A DNA stretch of 64,000 nucleotides from assembly GCA_965263155.1 (NCBI GenBank), contig OZ253586.1, positions 620,001-684,000 on the forward strand, read 5' to 3'. This DNA comes from JAAXIE01 sp965263155 (GTDB taxonomy: Bacteria > Chloroflexota > Dehalococcoidia > Lucifugimonadales > JAAXIE01). Below, piece after piece: positions 34,604-43,206 of the stretch (position 1 is its first letter; every line of letters begins with the position of its first letter). Made by a program: the position numbers and the translations under genes. A model generated the notes under the pieces. That model was given only the letters and a program-made list of their open reading frames with translations, was not told where the DNA came from and did not search any database.

Positions 34604-36570
34604 TCAGCAACGTGTTCTTCTTCTGTCGTCCGGCGAGGGGAGTGCCTCGCGCTACGGCCGCTGTGTTCCCTAGCCACCATGTGCTCCAGTTGCTCCACCT
34701 CGCGGCTGAGGGCTTCCTTGGCGTAGGGCGTGAGTTCTCCCATGCGGCGGAACTTCTTGTGGCGCCGATCCATCAGCTTCTTGATGGAGAACTTGGCCAA
34801 CTTCTCGAGCTCGTTGGCCACTGCCAACTGGAGGTAGTGTGCCGCCGTGAGGGGGTCCTCGTGAGCCCCGCCTTCAGGCTCGGCCACCACTTGGTCTATC
34901 AGTCCCAACTCCCGGCATTCGCTGGCAGTCAGCATCAGGGTGTGGGCTGCTTCTCGTGCCTTGGCAGGGTCGCGGTGCCACCTGCCTGGGCTGGTGTGCA
35001 ACGGTGCTGGCGAGAGTACGGCGTACTGTTGCATGAGCATGGAATCGGCTAGGCCCAAGGCCAAGGCCCCCTCGCCTCCACCCTCCCCAACAATGACCGA
35101 CACTACCGGCGTGGGCGCCTCCGTGATCAGCGACATGGTGGTGGCCACGGCGTTTCCGATGCCCTGCTCCTCGGATTCAAGGCCGGGATGGGCCCCTTGG
35201 GTGTCGACGAAACTGACTACCGGGAGGTGGAAAGAGGAAGCCAGCCTGATGAGGCGCTGCGCCTTGCGAAACCCCTTGGGGTACATGTGGTGTATCTCGT
35301 GGTCAATCTGTATATCTCTTTGTTGTCCCAGCACCACCACCTTGTTGCCTCGCAGGTAGCCTAGGCCGCCAACGACAGTGCGATCGTCGCCGCTCACACG
35401 GTCGCCCTTGAGTTCAACGAAGTGGTCGACTGCTGAACGGATGTAGTCCCTAGCAGTGGGACGGTCAATACGGCGAATGGCCCTTTCCGCCTCGGACAGG
35501 TCGATGTCGGCAATCTCAGTATCCGGGACGAGTAGGGCGTCTTCTTTTCCGTTCTTGCCGTTATCGTCCCGGCTCGCACGCTGCGGCCCCATTACCTGGA
35601 GGATGGTGGAGATGCGCTCCTTGAGGTCTTCTCGGTCCACCACGTCGTCCAGTAGGCCGTGGTTCAAATGGGCCTCGGCGGTATGAGCGTCCAGCGGCAG
35701 CGATTTCTTCGTAGCTTCCCGTAGCGTGCGCATGGGAGCCAAGCCGATAAGGGATCCCGGCTCTGCCAGCATGATGTCGGCTAGGTTGGCGAAGCTGGCA
35801 TAAGCCTGTCCCGTAGCCGGGTTAGCCAGCACCACAATCAGAGGCAGTCCCTTTCCCCTCAGATGTCTCACTGCCGTGGCGGTCTTGGCCATTTGCAGGA
35901 GCGAAAGGACGCCTTCCTGTATGCGAATGCCACCGCCGGTGACAATGGCGACCAAAGGGCGTCCGCCCTTGGCCGCAGCCTCAAAAGCAAGAGTGACCTT
36001 TTCGCCCACTACGCTGCCCATAGTGCCGCCCATGAAGCCGAAGTCGAGTACTACGACGGTCGTCTTCGAGCCGCCTATCGTGCAGTGGCCGGTAACTACA
36101 GCTTCAGTGAGGCCGGTGCGGCGTTGATCGCTGGGCACCCGCCCGTTTTCGCTTCCTTCGTCTTCGCTCTTGTCTTTCGTCTTGCCCTTTCCTTTGGCGC
36201 GCCCGGAGAAGGTCAGTGGGTCTAGGGAAGAGATGGAGCGATTAGTTTCCCGGAAGGTGCCCCGGTCCACTAGAAGCTCAATGCGCTCCCGTGCCGTGAG
36301 GCTGTAGTGGAAGCGGCAGGTGGGGCATACGCGATGGTGTACGTAGGACTCGTGCTCGCTGACGGTCTCGCCGCACACCAAGCAGTGGTCCCGTGCCGTA
36401 GACAGGTAAACATGATTCAGGCTGGTATTTCGCCTGAGAAAATAAACCAGCAGGTCCGACAGGTTTCTCACGTAGGCACCTACTTGGTACGAGAAAGATT
36501 GCTGATACATGGTACTACAAAACGCGCCCTCGACGACAGGCGGCGCGACTGGCTCGCGGAGGTCAGCCAC
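34600..36570 (-). CDS. accDA: Acetyl-CoA carboxylase carboxyltransferase, fused beta-alpha chain
   Basis: Transfers CO2 from carboxybiotin to acetyl-CoA in fatty acid synthesis. Residues about 60-330 form AccD, with a zinc ribbon of Cys63, Cys66, Cys82 and Cys85 and the acyl-CoA motif VTGGGIRIQEG. A charged linker leads to AccA (about 365-640) with HFVELKGDR, FVDTQGAHPGLESEEQGIG and VIVGEGGGEGALALGLAD. In most bacteria these are two genes. I give GTG 36570, 24 nt after ftsK; ATG 36510 is a possible alternative start. AccB and AccC are not in the window. Confidence 0.92.
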   Translation of the reverse strand: MADLREPVAPPVVEGAFCSTMYQQSFSYQVGAYVRNLSDLLVYFLRRNTSLNHVYLSTARDHCLVCGETVSEHESYVHHRVCPTCRFHYSLTARERIELLVDRGTFRETNRSISSLDPLTFSGRAKGKGKTKDKSEDEGSENGRVPSDQRRTGLTEAVVTGHCTIGGSKTTVVVLDFGFMGGTMGSVVGEKVTLAFEAAAKGGRPLVAIVTGGGIRIQEGVLSLLQMAKTATAVRHLRGKGLPLIVVLANPATGQAYASFANLADIMLAEPGSLIGLAPMRTLREATKKSLPLDAHTAEAHLNHGLLDDVVDREDLKERISTILQVMGPQRASRDDNGKNGKEDALLVPDTEIADIDLSEAERAIRRIDRPTARDYIRSAVDHFVELKGDRVSGDDRTVVGGLGYLRGNKVVVLGQQRDIQIDHEIHHMYPKGFRKAQRLIRLASSFHLPVVSFVDTQGAHPGLESEEQGIGNAVATTMSLITEAPTPVVSVIVGEGGGEGALALGLADSMLMQQYAVLSPAPLHTSPGRWHRDPAKAREAAHTLMLTASECRELGLIDQVVAEPEGGAHEDPLTAAHYLQLAVANELEKLAKFSIKKLMDRRHKKFRRMGELTPYAKEALSREVEQLEHMVAREHSGRSARHSPRRTTEEEHVAD

Positions 36571-36594
36571 TGGGCGCCCGCCATAGGACGCATA

Positions 36595-38754
36595 CTAGCT
36601 GACCCGGGCTGCCGTGAGCCCTTCCTTCTCCAAGGACTGTATCAACTGCACCGACTTGGAGTACCCAATTGAAAGCCTGCGCTGGAGCACAGAGGGGGAT
36701 ATCCTAGGCAATTCCAGCGACAGCTCGCGCGCACGATCAAGGAGTTCATCTTCGTCATCGTCGTAGTCGTCGACGCTCGCATCTGTCGTAGAATCGGCTT
36801 CAACGCCCACTCCGGCGGGCATGATGGACGGCAATGGAGGGCCCTTCTGCTCCTTCCAGAACTCGACCAGACTCTCTATCTCTTCGTCGTCGACAAGAGT
36901 GCCCTGCACGCGACGGGGCTTGGGGGCTTCTTGGGACAGGAAGAGCATGTCGCCCTTTCCCAGCAGCTTTTCGGCGCCCACGCCGTCCAGCACCACCCGA
37001 GAGTCCACTTGGGAGGCCACCGCAAAGGCGGCCCGTGCCGGGATATTGGCCTTGATCAGACCGGTGACCACGTTCACGGAGGGGCGCTGAGTAGCTAGTA
37101 CGAGATGGACTCCTGTGGCCCGACCCAGTTGGGCCAGTCTGACGGCCGCCTGCTCTGACTCGTAAGCTGCCACCATCATCATGTCGGCTAACTCGTCAAT
37201 CACCAGCACCAGGAAGGGCATACGCTCCGACGACTTGCGGTTGTATCCCTCGATGTCCCGTACCCCCAGTTCCTCCATGGCTTGGTAGCGCCGGAACATC
37301 TCGGCAACGATGGACTTGAGCGCGGGTAACACCTCGTTGGCGTCGGTAATCACCGGGGCTATCAAGTGGGGGATACCGTTGAACGGGGTCAATTCGACAC
37401 GCTTGGGGTCCACCATGAGAAGGCGCAGCCGCTCGGGGGTGTTCGTCAGCAGCATGGAGGTGATAACCGTATTGATGCAGACGCTCTTACCGGACCCTGT
37501 GGCCCCTGCGATCAGCAGATGGGGCAGGCTCTTGAGGTCTACGGCCACAGGTTCGCCTGCCGTGTCGGCGCCGAGGGCTATGGGTAGTCCACCCTTCTCC
37601 GCCAGCTTGCGGAACTTGGAGCTCTCCAGCACAGAGCGTATGGGCACCTTGCTGGGCGTGGGATTGGGCAACTCGATTCCAACCGCTGCTTCACCCGGTA
37701 TCGGGGCCTCTATCCTGATGTAGGGTGTCCGCAGCGCTAGTGCCAAGTCCTTCTCGCGCGCTAGGATGCTCTGCACCTTTACCCTGACTGAGTCGGAGGT
37801 GGGCAGCCCACCTTGGGCCTTGGCCTTGCTATCCCGGCCCCGGGACACCCACCCAGGTTCCAGTGCGAACTGTATGACCCGTGGCCCTACTTTGATGTTC
37901 TTGATGCTGACGTCTATGCCATGATCGCTCAGGGTGGACACTATCTGCTCGGACAGGTCGTTGGGAGGGGCCTGCTGGGTCGCTGCTTCGGGTTTGGCCA
38001 ATAACTCCATCGATGGCAGGTGCCACCCGAATATTTTGGGCGAGGGCTTCCCGTTGGCCGGGGCAGCCCCGTTTGCCGCCACAGCCGGGATAGTGTCGAA
38101 TTCGTCGTGGTCTTCGGTGTCTGGGGCTGAGAGGGTCGCGGCAGGCTCTTCCACTACTTGCTCGCCAGGTATGTGCCTTGCCAGACCGCGTCGGGCTACT
38201 TTGAGCCTGAGATATATCCTATCGGGCCTGGGGACCTGGCGCGCCGTGCGCGCTGCCGCAGGAACAGCAGTGTTCCGCAGCCAGAGGAAGGTTGCGCGCA
38301 GGGCTAAGAATATGTCCTTTGCTGTTTCCTTGTATACCCCGCCTGCCAGACGTGGTGAGATTATTGGTGGCACTACCGTAAAGAGGACGACGACCTTCAG
38401 GATGCCTAGAGACTTTTGAGAAAAGGGGGCTCCTCCCAGTATCGTGCTCCAGTGCCCGCCTAGGGTCGCATCCCCCAGCCACCAGCGGTCCATACTGAAG
38501 AGAGAGAGTAGCCCGATGGCGCCCAAGCTGAAGAAGGCTGCTCCGACCCAATCGCGCCAGTACACAGCGATCCACATGGTGCGGTACCGCAGCACTAGTA
38601 TGAAGCACAACGGCCAGAGGACGGCGGGAATCCATGCGAAACCGAGACGCGCCCACCCCCAGCGGGCCGCGTCTTCCCAGAAAAGAAACATTACAGCTAG
38701 GGCCACTACGGTAAGGGCCAAGACTGCCGGTAGAGAGAATACACGCCTCAACAT
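36595..38754 (-). CDS. ftsK: DNA translocase FtsK/SpoIIIE
   Basis: Septal motor that clears chromosomal DNA at division. The 719-residue protein has four hydrophobic helices in the first ~130 residues and a short linker. The motor has Walker A GATGSGKS at 417-424, FLVLVIDELADMMM as Walker B, and HLVLATQRPSVNVVTGLIKANIPARAAF. The C-terminal gamma winged helix ISPSVLQRRLSIGYSKS reads orienting sequences. AGGGAAAG precedes the ATG. It follows rnj by 47 nt and leads into accDA. Confidence 0.94.
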   Translation of the reverse strand: MLRRVFSLPAVLALTVVALAVMFLFWEDAARWGWARLGFAWIPAVLWPLCFILVLRYRTMWIAVYWRDWVGAAFFSLGAIGLLSLFSMDRWWLGDATLGGHWSTILGGAPFSQKSLGILKVVVLFTVVPPIISPRLAGGVYKETAKDIFLALRATFLWLRNTAVPAAARTARQVPRPDRIYLRLKVARRGLARHIPGEQVVEEPAATLSAPDTEDHDEFDTIPAVAANGAAPANGKPSPKIFGWHLPSMELLAKPEAATQQAPPNDLSEQIVSTLSDHGIDVSIKNIKVGPRVIQFALEPGWVSRGRDSKAKAQGGLPTSDSVRVKVQSILAREKDLALALRTPYIRIEAPIPGEAAVGIELPNPTPSKVPIRSVLESSKFRKLAEKGGLPIALGADTAGEPVAVDLKSLPHLLIAGATGSGKSVCINTVITSMLLTNTPERLRLLMVDPKRVELTPFNGIPHLIAPVITDANEVLPALKSIVAEMFRRYQAMEELGVRDIEGYNRKSSERMPFLVLVIDELADMMMVAAYESEQAAVRLAQLGRATGVHLVLATQRPSVNVVTGLIKANIPARAAFAVASQVDSRVVLDGVGAEKLLGKGDMLFLSQEAPKPRRVQGTLVDDEEIESLVEFWKEQKGPPLPSIMPAGVGVEADSTTDASVDDYDDDEDELLDRARELSLELPRISPSVLQRRLSIGYSKSVQLIQSLEKEGLTAARVS

Positions 38755-38801
38755 CGGAGCGCTTCTTTCCCTGTAGAAAGATAGGCTTCAGCCGGAAGCG
38801 T

Positions 38802-40460
38802 TTATAGCCCCTCTGCTGCCACTATTACAATCATAGGCCGTCTTCCCGTTTCTTTGTAAACTAGTTCACTAACGAGTTGGTCTAACTTTGCCTTGGCGCT
38901 GGCCCAAGTCTCCGGGTCGCCGGATGCCTTTCCCAGCAATTCGTCGGCGGTTTGTCCCACTTTTTCGGCAAGATCGCCTATGTCCTGGGGCTTGACTACC
39001 CCGCGGAAAACAATCTCCGGCGTTCCCGCTAAGAGCCCGGTGTAGTCGTCTACCTGCATAGTGACCATCATTATGCCATCACGTGAGAGGCGACGCCGCT
39101 CTCGGAGTACCGGACTATCGGCGCTCCACAGGGTGTTCCCCTCCACGAAGACATGGCCTGCAGGCACGGTATCCACCACGCGACCGCCCTCCGCGTCGAT
39201 CTCAAGGACGTCCCCGTCCTCTAGGACGAACACTCTATCAGGGGGCACCCCCACGTCATGGGCGAGAGAAGCGTGGGCCTGCAGATGGCGGTACTCACCA
39301 TGGATGGGCACGAAATATCTGGGGGAAGTCAGGTTCAGGATAAGCTTGAGTTCCTCGCCGCTGGCGTGTCCGTGGACATGGACTAAAGAAACACGGTCGT
39401 AGAGTACGCGGGCTCCTTGTCGGAGGAGGTTGTCGATGATGCGGCTTACCGAGAGTTCGTTGCCGGGGATGGGGGTGGCGGAAACAACGACGGTATCGCC
39501 CGCAATGATGCGTAGCTCGTGGTGGTCCTGATTGGCGATGCGGGCGAGAGCCGAGGTAGGCTCGCCTTGGCTGCCTGTGGTCAGCAGCACCAATTGATCA
39601 GTATTGAGGCGCGACGCCTCGTCCACCGAGACCAGCAGCCCTTCGGGCGCAGAGAGGTAGCCCATCTGCATGCTCATGTTGACGTTATCCACCATGCTGC
39701 GGCCCACGATAGCCACATGGCGCCCGCTGTCGGCGGCGGCGTTGAATACCTGCTGTATGCGGGAGATGAGAGATGCGAAGGTGGCCACCAGCACTCTACC
39801 GGGGGCGTCGGCAATCACGCGCTCCAAGGCATCTCCGACAACCTGCTCAGATAGTGTATAGCCTGGTAGCTCGGCGTAGGTGGAGTCGGACATCAAGAGC
39901 AATGTGCCATTTTCGCAGAGCTTGGCGATAGCGCCAAGGCTGGTGGGCATGCCATCGACGGGAGTGTGGTCTATCTTGAAGTCACCGGTATGCAGCACGG
40001 TCCCCAACGGCGTCCTGAGCGCGATGCCCATGGAGTCAGGGATGCTGTGGCAGACGCGGAAGAACTCGGCCTCGAAACTGCCCAAGTGAATGGGGCATCC
40101 CGGTTCGGCAATTACTAGTTCGGCGTCGTTCAGCAAACGTCTCTGTCGCAGTTTGACCCGTATGAGGCCATGCGCGAGCCGGGGAGCATACACCGGAACG
40201 TTGAGTCGGGACACAACGTAAGGAAGGGCGCCGGTATGGTCTTCGTGCCCGTGGGTGATGAGGATGGCCCGTACCCGCTCGGAGTTTTCCAGCAGGTAGG
40301 AGATGTCGGGGATGACCAAGTCGACGCCCAGCATATCCTCTTCGGGGAAGAGCACACCGCAGTCGATAACGACGATGTCGTCCCCATACTCCAAGGCCAT
40401 CATGTTCTTGCCTATCTCCCCCAAGCCGCCGAGAGGGATTACTCTGAGGGAGGAAGGCAC
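38802..40460 (-). CDS. rnj: Ribonuclease J
   Basis: Metallo-beta-lactamase/beta-CASP exo- and endoribonuclease acting in mRNA decay and rRNA maturation. The 552-residue protein has the metal motif THGHEDHTGALP (His70, His72, Asp74, His75) and the LHTGDFKID segment. The beta-CASP region includes STPIPGNELSVSRIIDNLLRQGA, and HVHGHASGEELKL follows. It starts at GTG 40460, one nt after the udg stop, implying coupling. Confidence 0.94.
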   Translation of the reverse strand: MPSSLRVIPLGGLGEIGKNMMALEYGDDIVVIDCGVLFPEEDMLGVDLVIPDISYLLENSERVRAILITHGHEDHTGALPYVVSRLNVPVYAPRLAHGLIRVKLRQRRLLNDAELVIAEPGCPIHLGSFEAEFFRVCHSIPDSMGIALRTPLGTVLHTGDFKIDHTPVDGMPTSLGAIAKLCENGTLLLMSDSTYAELPGYTLSEQVVGDALERVIADAPGRVLVATFASLISRIQQVFNAAADSGRHVAIVGRSMVDNVNMSMQMGYLSAPEGLLVSVDEASRLNTDQLVLLTTGSQGEPTSALARIANQDHHELRIIAGDTVVVSATPIPGNELSVSRIIDNLLRQGARVLYDRVSLVHVHGHASGEELKLILNLTSPRYFVPIHGEYRHLQAHASLAHDVGVPPDRVFVLEDGDVLEIDAEGGRVVDTVPAGHVFVEGNTLWSADSPVLRERRRLSRDGIMMVTMQVDDYTGLLAGTPEIVFRGVVKPQDIGDLAEKVGQTADELLGKASGDPETWASAKAKLDQLVSELVYKETGRRPMIVIVAAEGL

Positions 40461-40461
40461 G

Positions 40462-41106
40462 CTAGAACATGCTCAGCTGGCGGTCAGGTGGAGTGGCGGG
40501 GGTGGCTTCGGGCTGGCCCGGATTGGCTTCGAGTTGAGTGGGATTGGGAGGAGACTGCTTGGCCTCTTCGAGAGCTTGAGGGATCACGCGGAAGTCCTGC
40601 TCAATGCTCTGTCGCAGGTTGCCCTGATGAAGGGCCGCGGCTGGGTGCAATAAAGGCAGGATGCGCTGGCCGTCCTTCGTCCGTACCTTGCCGCGTATTC
40701 GGCTGATGCTCTCCTTGGGAAAGTACTTGCCCATGGCATATCGCCCTAAGGTTACGATGAGATCCGGTTGCAGCAACTCTATCTGCCGGTCGAGGTATTT
40801 CGTGCAGGCGGCTACCTCGGTGGGCAGTGGGTCTCGATTGTTGGGTGGTCGGCATTTGATCATGTTGGCAATGAAAACATCTTCCCGTTTGAGGCCGATG
40901 GAGGCTAGGAGTTCGTCGAGGAATCGCCCCGCGGGGCCCACGAAGGGACGACCATGTTGGTCTTCTTGATAGCCGGGAGCTTCGCCAATGAAGATGACTC
41001 GAGCATCGCTGGCGCCTTCTCCTGGGACGGCCTTGGTCCGACCCTCACTGAGGGGGCAATCGATGCAAGAGCGTACCAGCTCTGCTATCTCCACGAGGCT
41101 GTTCAT
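40462..41106 (-). CDS. Type 4 (family 4) uracil-DNA glycosylase with C-terminal clamp-like motif
   Basis: Removes uracil from DNA; this family carries a [4Fe-4S] cluster. Cys14, Cys17, Cys85 and Cys101 are the expected ligands. GEAPGYQEDQHGRPFVGPAG is the active-site motif and LLHPAAALHQ the C-terminal one. A Pro/Gln/Ala-rich tail of about 35 residues ends in QLSMF (210-214). That closely matches the bacterial sliding-clamp-binding consensus QL(S/D)LF. The gene is coupled to rnj downstream. Confidence 0.92.
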   Translation of the reverse strand: MNSLVEIAELVRSCIDCPLSEGRTKAVPGEGASDARVIFIGEAPGYQEDQHGRPFVGPAGRFLDELLASIGLKREDVFIANMIKCRPPNNRDPLPTEVAACTKYLDRQIELLQPDLIVTLGRYAMGKYFPKESISRIRGKVRTKDGQRILPLLHPAAALHQGNLRQSIEQDFRVIPQALEEAKQSPPNPTQLEANPGQPEATPATPPDRQLSMF

Positions 41107-41208
41107 CCAAGACTACCTCCCTTCTGTCCGAAGGCTCCGGGCACCCACCGTCCCGCCCCAGGACTAGGTGGGGAGGGAGCGGTCCATGGCAAGAGAGCGA
41201 TGCTGAGC

Positions 41209-41496
41209 CTAGCCGCTCTGGATACCGTGTTCCTCTAGATAGTCCACTGCATCCTGGATGGTGAGAATCCGCCCTGCGTCTTGGTCAGATATCTCCAGCT
41301 TTTTATCGGAAGTGGAGAACTCCTCCTCGAAGGCCATTATGAGCTCGACCAAGTCTAGGGAATCAGCGCTCAGGTCGTCCACGAAGGAGGCTTCAGGAGT
41401 TGCGGCTTTCCCGTCGACGCCAAGTTTATCCACCACTATCGTTTTGACTCGCTCATATACTGTGGCGATCTCCGTGCCTCCGTTCTGGCTGGGCAA
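41209..41496 (-). CDS. acpP: Acyl carrier protein
   Basis: Carries acyl chains on a phosphopantetheine arm during fatty acid synthesis. The attachment Ser is in DLSADSLDLVELIMAFEEEF (Ser46 if counted from TTG 41496). The rest (ISDQDAGRILTIQDAVDYLEEH) is standard. The start is doubtful. TTG 41496 has no ribosome site, whereas GGAGG (41481-41477) stands 7 nt before an ATC at 41469 that precisely fits the family N-terminus (x-ATVYERVK). The gene follows nusB by 19 nt. Confidence 0.93.
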   Translation of the reverse strand: MPSQNGGTEIATVYERVKTIVVDKLGVDGKAATPEASFVDDLSADSLDLVELIMAFEEEFSTSDKKLEISDQDAGRILTIQDAVDYLEEHGIQSG

Positions 41497-41515
41497 ATGG
41501 GGTGTGGCGGCCCTC

Positions 41516-41959
41516 TCAGAAATCAGAGCCTTCCTGCTCCATAACCGTGCCCATTACCCCGTTGACAAATTTACTAGTGGTCTCGCTGCCAAAGGCCTTG
41601 GCCAATTCTACGGCTTCGTTTATAGCCGCCTTGGGGGGTACGTCGGCTTCGAACTTCACCTCGTAGAGGGCCAGCCTCAGTATATTGCGGTCGATGGTCG
41701 CCAAATGGCGCACTGGCCAAGTGGGTGCAAGCTCGTGGATGAGCTCATCGATTTCACTGCGATGTTCTATCACGCCGTTTATCAGTTGTAGGGCGAAGGG
41801 GAGCGCTTCCGCTGGCAGCCCTTGCTCTTCCCGCAGCCATCCTACCGAGCCGTCCACTGAATGGGACGACAGGTCAATTTCGTACAGGGCTTGCAGCGCG
41901 AAGGCCCGAGAGCGCCTCCGTACATGGCCGGAACTCTTCGCGAACATGGCTCCTAGCAT
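41516..41959 (-). CDS. nusB: Transcription antitermination factor NusB
   Basis: RNA-binding helical protein acting with NusE at boxA sites in rRNA transcription. The 147-residue product has RRRSRAFALQALYEIDL, VRHLATIDRNILRLALYEV and PPKAAINEAVELAKAFGSETTSKFVNGVMG, the NusB signatures. It lies unusually between fabD and acpP. The ATG at 41959 is used; an internal ATG at 41947 is also possible. Confidence 0.92.
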   Translation of the reverse strand: MLGAMFAKSSGHVRRRSRAFALQALYEIDLSSHSVDGSVGWLREEQGLPAEALPFALQLINGVIEHRSEIDELIHELAPTWPVRHLATIDRNILRLALYEVKFEADVPPKAAINEAVELAKAFGSETTSKFVNGVMGTVMEQEGSDF

Positions 41960-41983
41960 TTCCCAGTGGTCGGGATGTTAAGA

Positions 41984-42955
41984 CTACTTAGTTGCCTTTT
42001 CGATGGAGTCGAGGTCGGCCACATTGACCGCCGTGGAACCCTTCGATATGCGCTTCACCAAGCCTGTAAGCACCTTGCCTGGACCAAACTCAATGAACTG
42101 CGACACCCCTGAGTTGGCCATGGTCTTTACCGACTTGCTCCACTGCACGCAAGTACATAGCTGGCTCATGAGTTCTACCTTTACCGCGGAGGCCGTGGTA
42201 AGGGGGATTGATGTGGCATTGGCGATGATGGGCACCTGAGGGTCGCGCAACTCCAAGTTCTTGATGGTCTCAATGAGCCGTTCCTGGGCAGGGTACATTA
42301 GAGTGGAGTGAAAAGCGCCGCCCACTGCTAAGGGTATCGTTTTCCGGGCACCGCGCATGGATGCCAAGTCCATGGCCTTGGCCACGAACAGCCGGTCGCC
42401 GCTAATCACCAACTGGTCGTCGGAGTTGATGTTGGCGATCTCTACACCGGTCTCCATGCAGATTTCTTCCATGATACTTTCATCAAGGCCGATGATGGCC
42501 GCCATAGTCCCGGCGCGCATGTCCGAGGCCTCCTGCATAAGCCGGCCACGCTCCCGCACCAGCCTCAGGGCATCGGCCCAGTCAATAGCACCGGAGACCG
42601 CCAAGGCCGTGTACTCGCCCAAGCTGTGCCCGGCGAGGGCCACTGCCTGGGGCGGTGGTGTAGTTGCCTTTTCCCGCCACGCCTCCAAGCAGGCGAGGCT
42701 CACGGCCAAGATAGCAGGCTGAGAGTACTCCGTCCTCTCCAGTTCCTTGGCCGGCCCTTGGAATATCAGATCGGTCAGGGGCATTCCCAGGATATCGTTG
42801 GCTTCATTCAACAGCTTCCTGGCAGCAGGTGATGCATTATAGAGTTCCAAGCCCATTCCCACAACTTGGGCGCCTTGGCCTGGAAATAGATACGCTGTAC
42901 TTGCCGTATCCTGAGTGTCCGTAAGTACCTCCTTATACCTAAGATTCGGGGTCAA
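41984..42955 (-). CDS. fabD: Malonyl-CoA:ACP transacylase
   Basis: Loads malonyl onto ACP. The protein has FPGQGAQVVGMG near the start, nucleophile Ser111 in AGHSLGEYTALA, the active-site His in GAFHSTLM and Gln in LFPGQG. The end given, 42955, is a TTG with no good ribosome site. A perfect AAGGAGGT (42934-42927) lies inside that frame, 4-5 nt before an ACG at 42922, which would yield a 312-residue protein of normal length. It sits between rpmF and nusB; fabH, fabG and plsX are absent. Confidence 0.93.
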   Translation of the reverse strand: MTPNLRYKEVLTDTQDTASTAYLFPGQGAQVVGMGLELYNASPAARKLLNEANDILGMPLTDLIFQGPAKELERTEYSQPAILAVSLACLEAWREKATTPPPQAVALAGHSLGEYTALAVSGAIDWADALRLVRERGRLMQEASDMRAGTMAAIIGLDESIMEEICMETGVEIANINSDDQLVISGDRLFVAKAMDLASMRGARKTIPLAVGGAFHSTLMYPAQERLIETIKNLELRDPQVPIIANATSIPLTTASAVKVELMSQLCTCVQWSKSVKTMANSGVSQFIEFGPGKVLTGLVKRISKGSTAVNVADLDSIEKATK

Positions 42956-42970
42956 TCGCCCCGTACATCT

Positions 42971-43153
42971 TTATCTGTCTGAGCTGCCGACTTGTCTTCC
43001 CTTATAGGTGCCACAGTTCATGCAGGCCGTGTGGGGCAGCTTGGCTGCCCTGCATTGGGGGCACCGGGAAAGGTGAACGGGCTTCAGCTTGTAAGCCACC
43101 GCCCGCCGGCGCTTGTGGCCACGAGTCAGCTTTTTGGTTGGTAGAGCGCCCAT
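42971..43153 (-). CDS. rpmF: 50S ribosomal protein L32
   Basis: A 60-residue zinc-ribbon ribosomal protein. It begins MGALPTKKLTRGHKRRR and has CPQC and CMNCG as the metal-binding pairs. It follows the DUF177 gene, the usual neighbour, and precedes fabD by 15 nt. Confidence 0.95.
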   Translation of the reverse strand: MGALPTKKLTRGHKRRRAVAYKLKPVHLSRCPQCRAAKLPHTACMNCGTYKGRQVGSSDR

Positions 43154-43206
43154 AAGGATTCACTCCTGATTCGAATCTACGTTTTGTATGCTCTCGCTTC
43201 GCGGGG

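Noticed and set aside
43155..43206. tRNA-like GATTCGAATC between DUF177 and rpmF
   Set aside because: The gap is 53 nt, too short for a tRNA, and there is no acceptor stem or anticodon arm.
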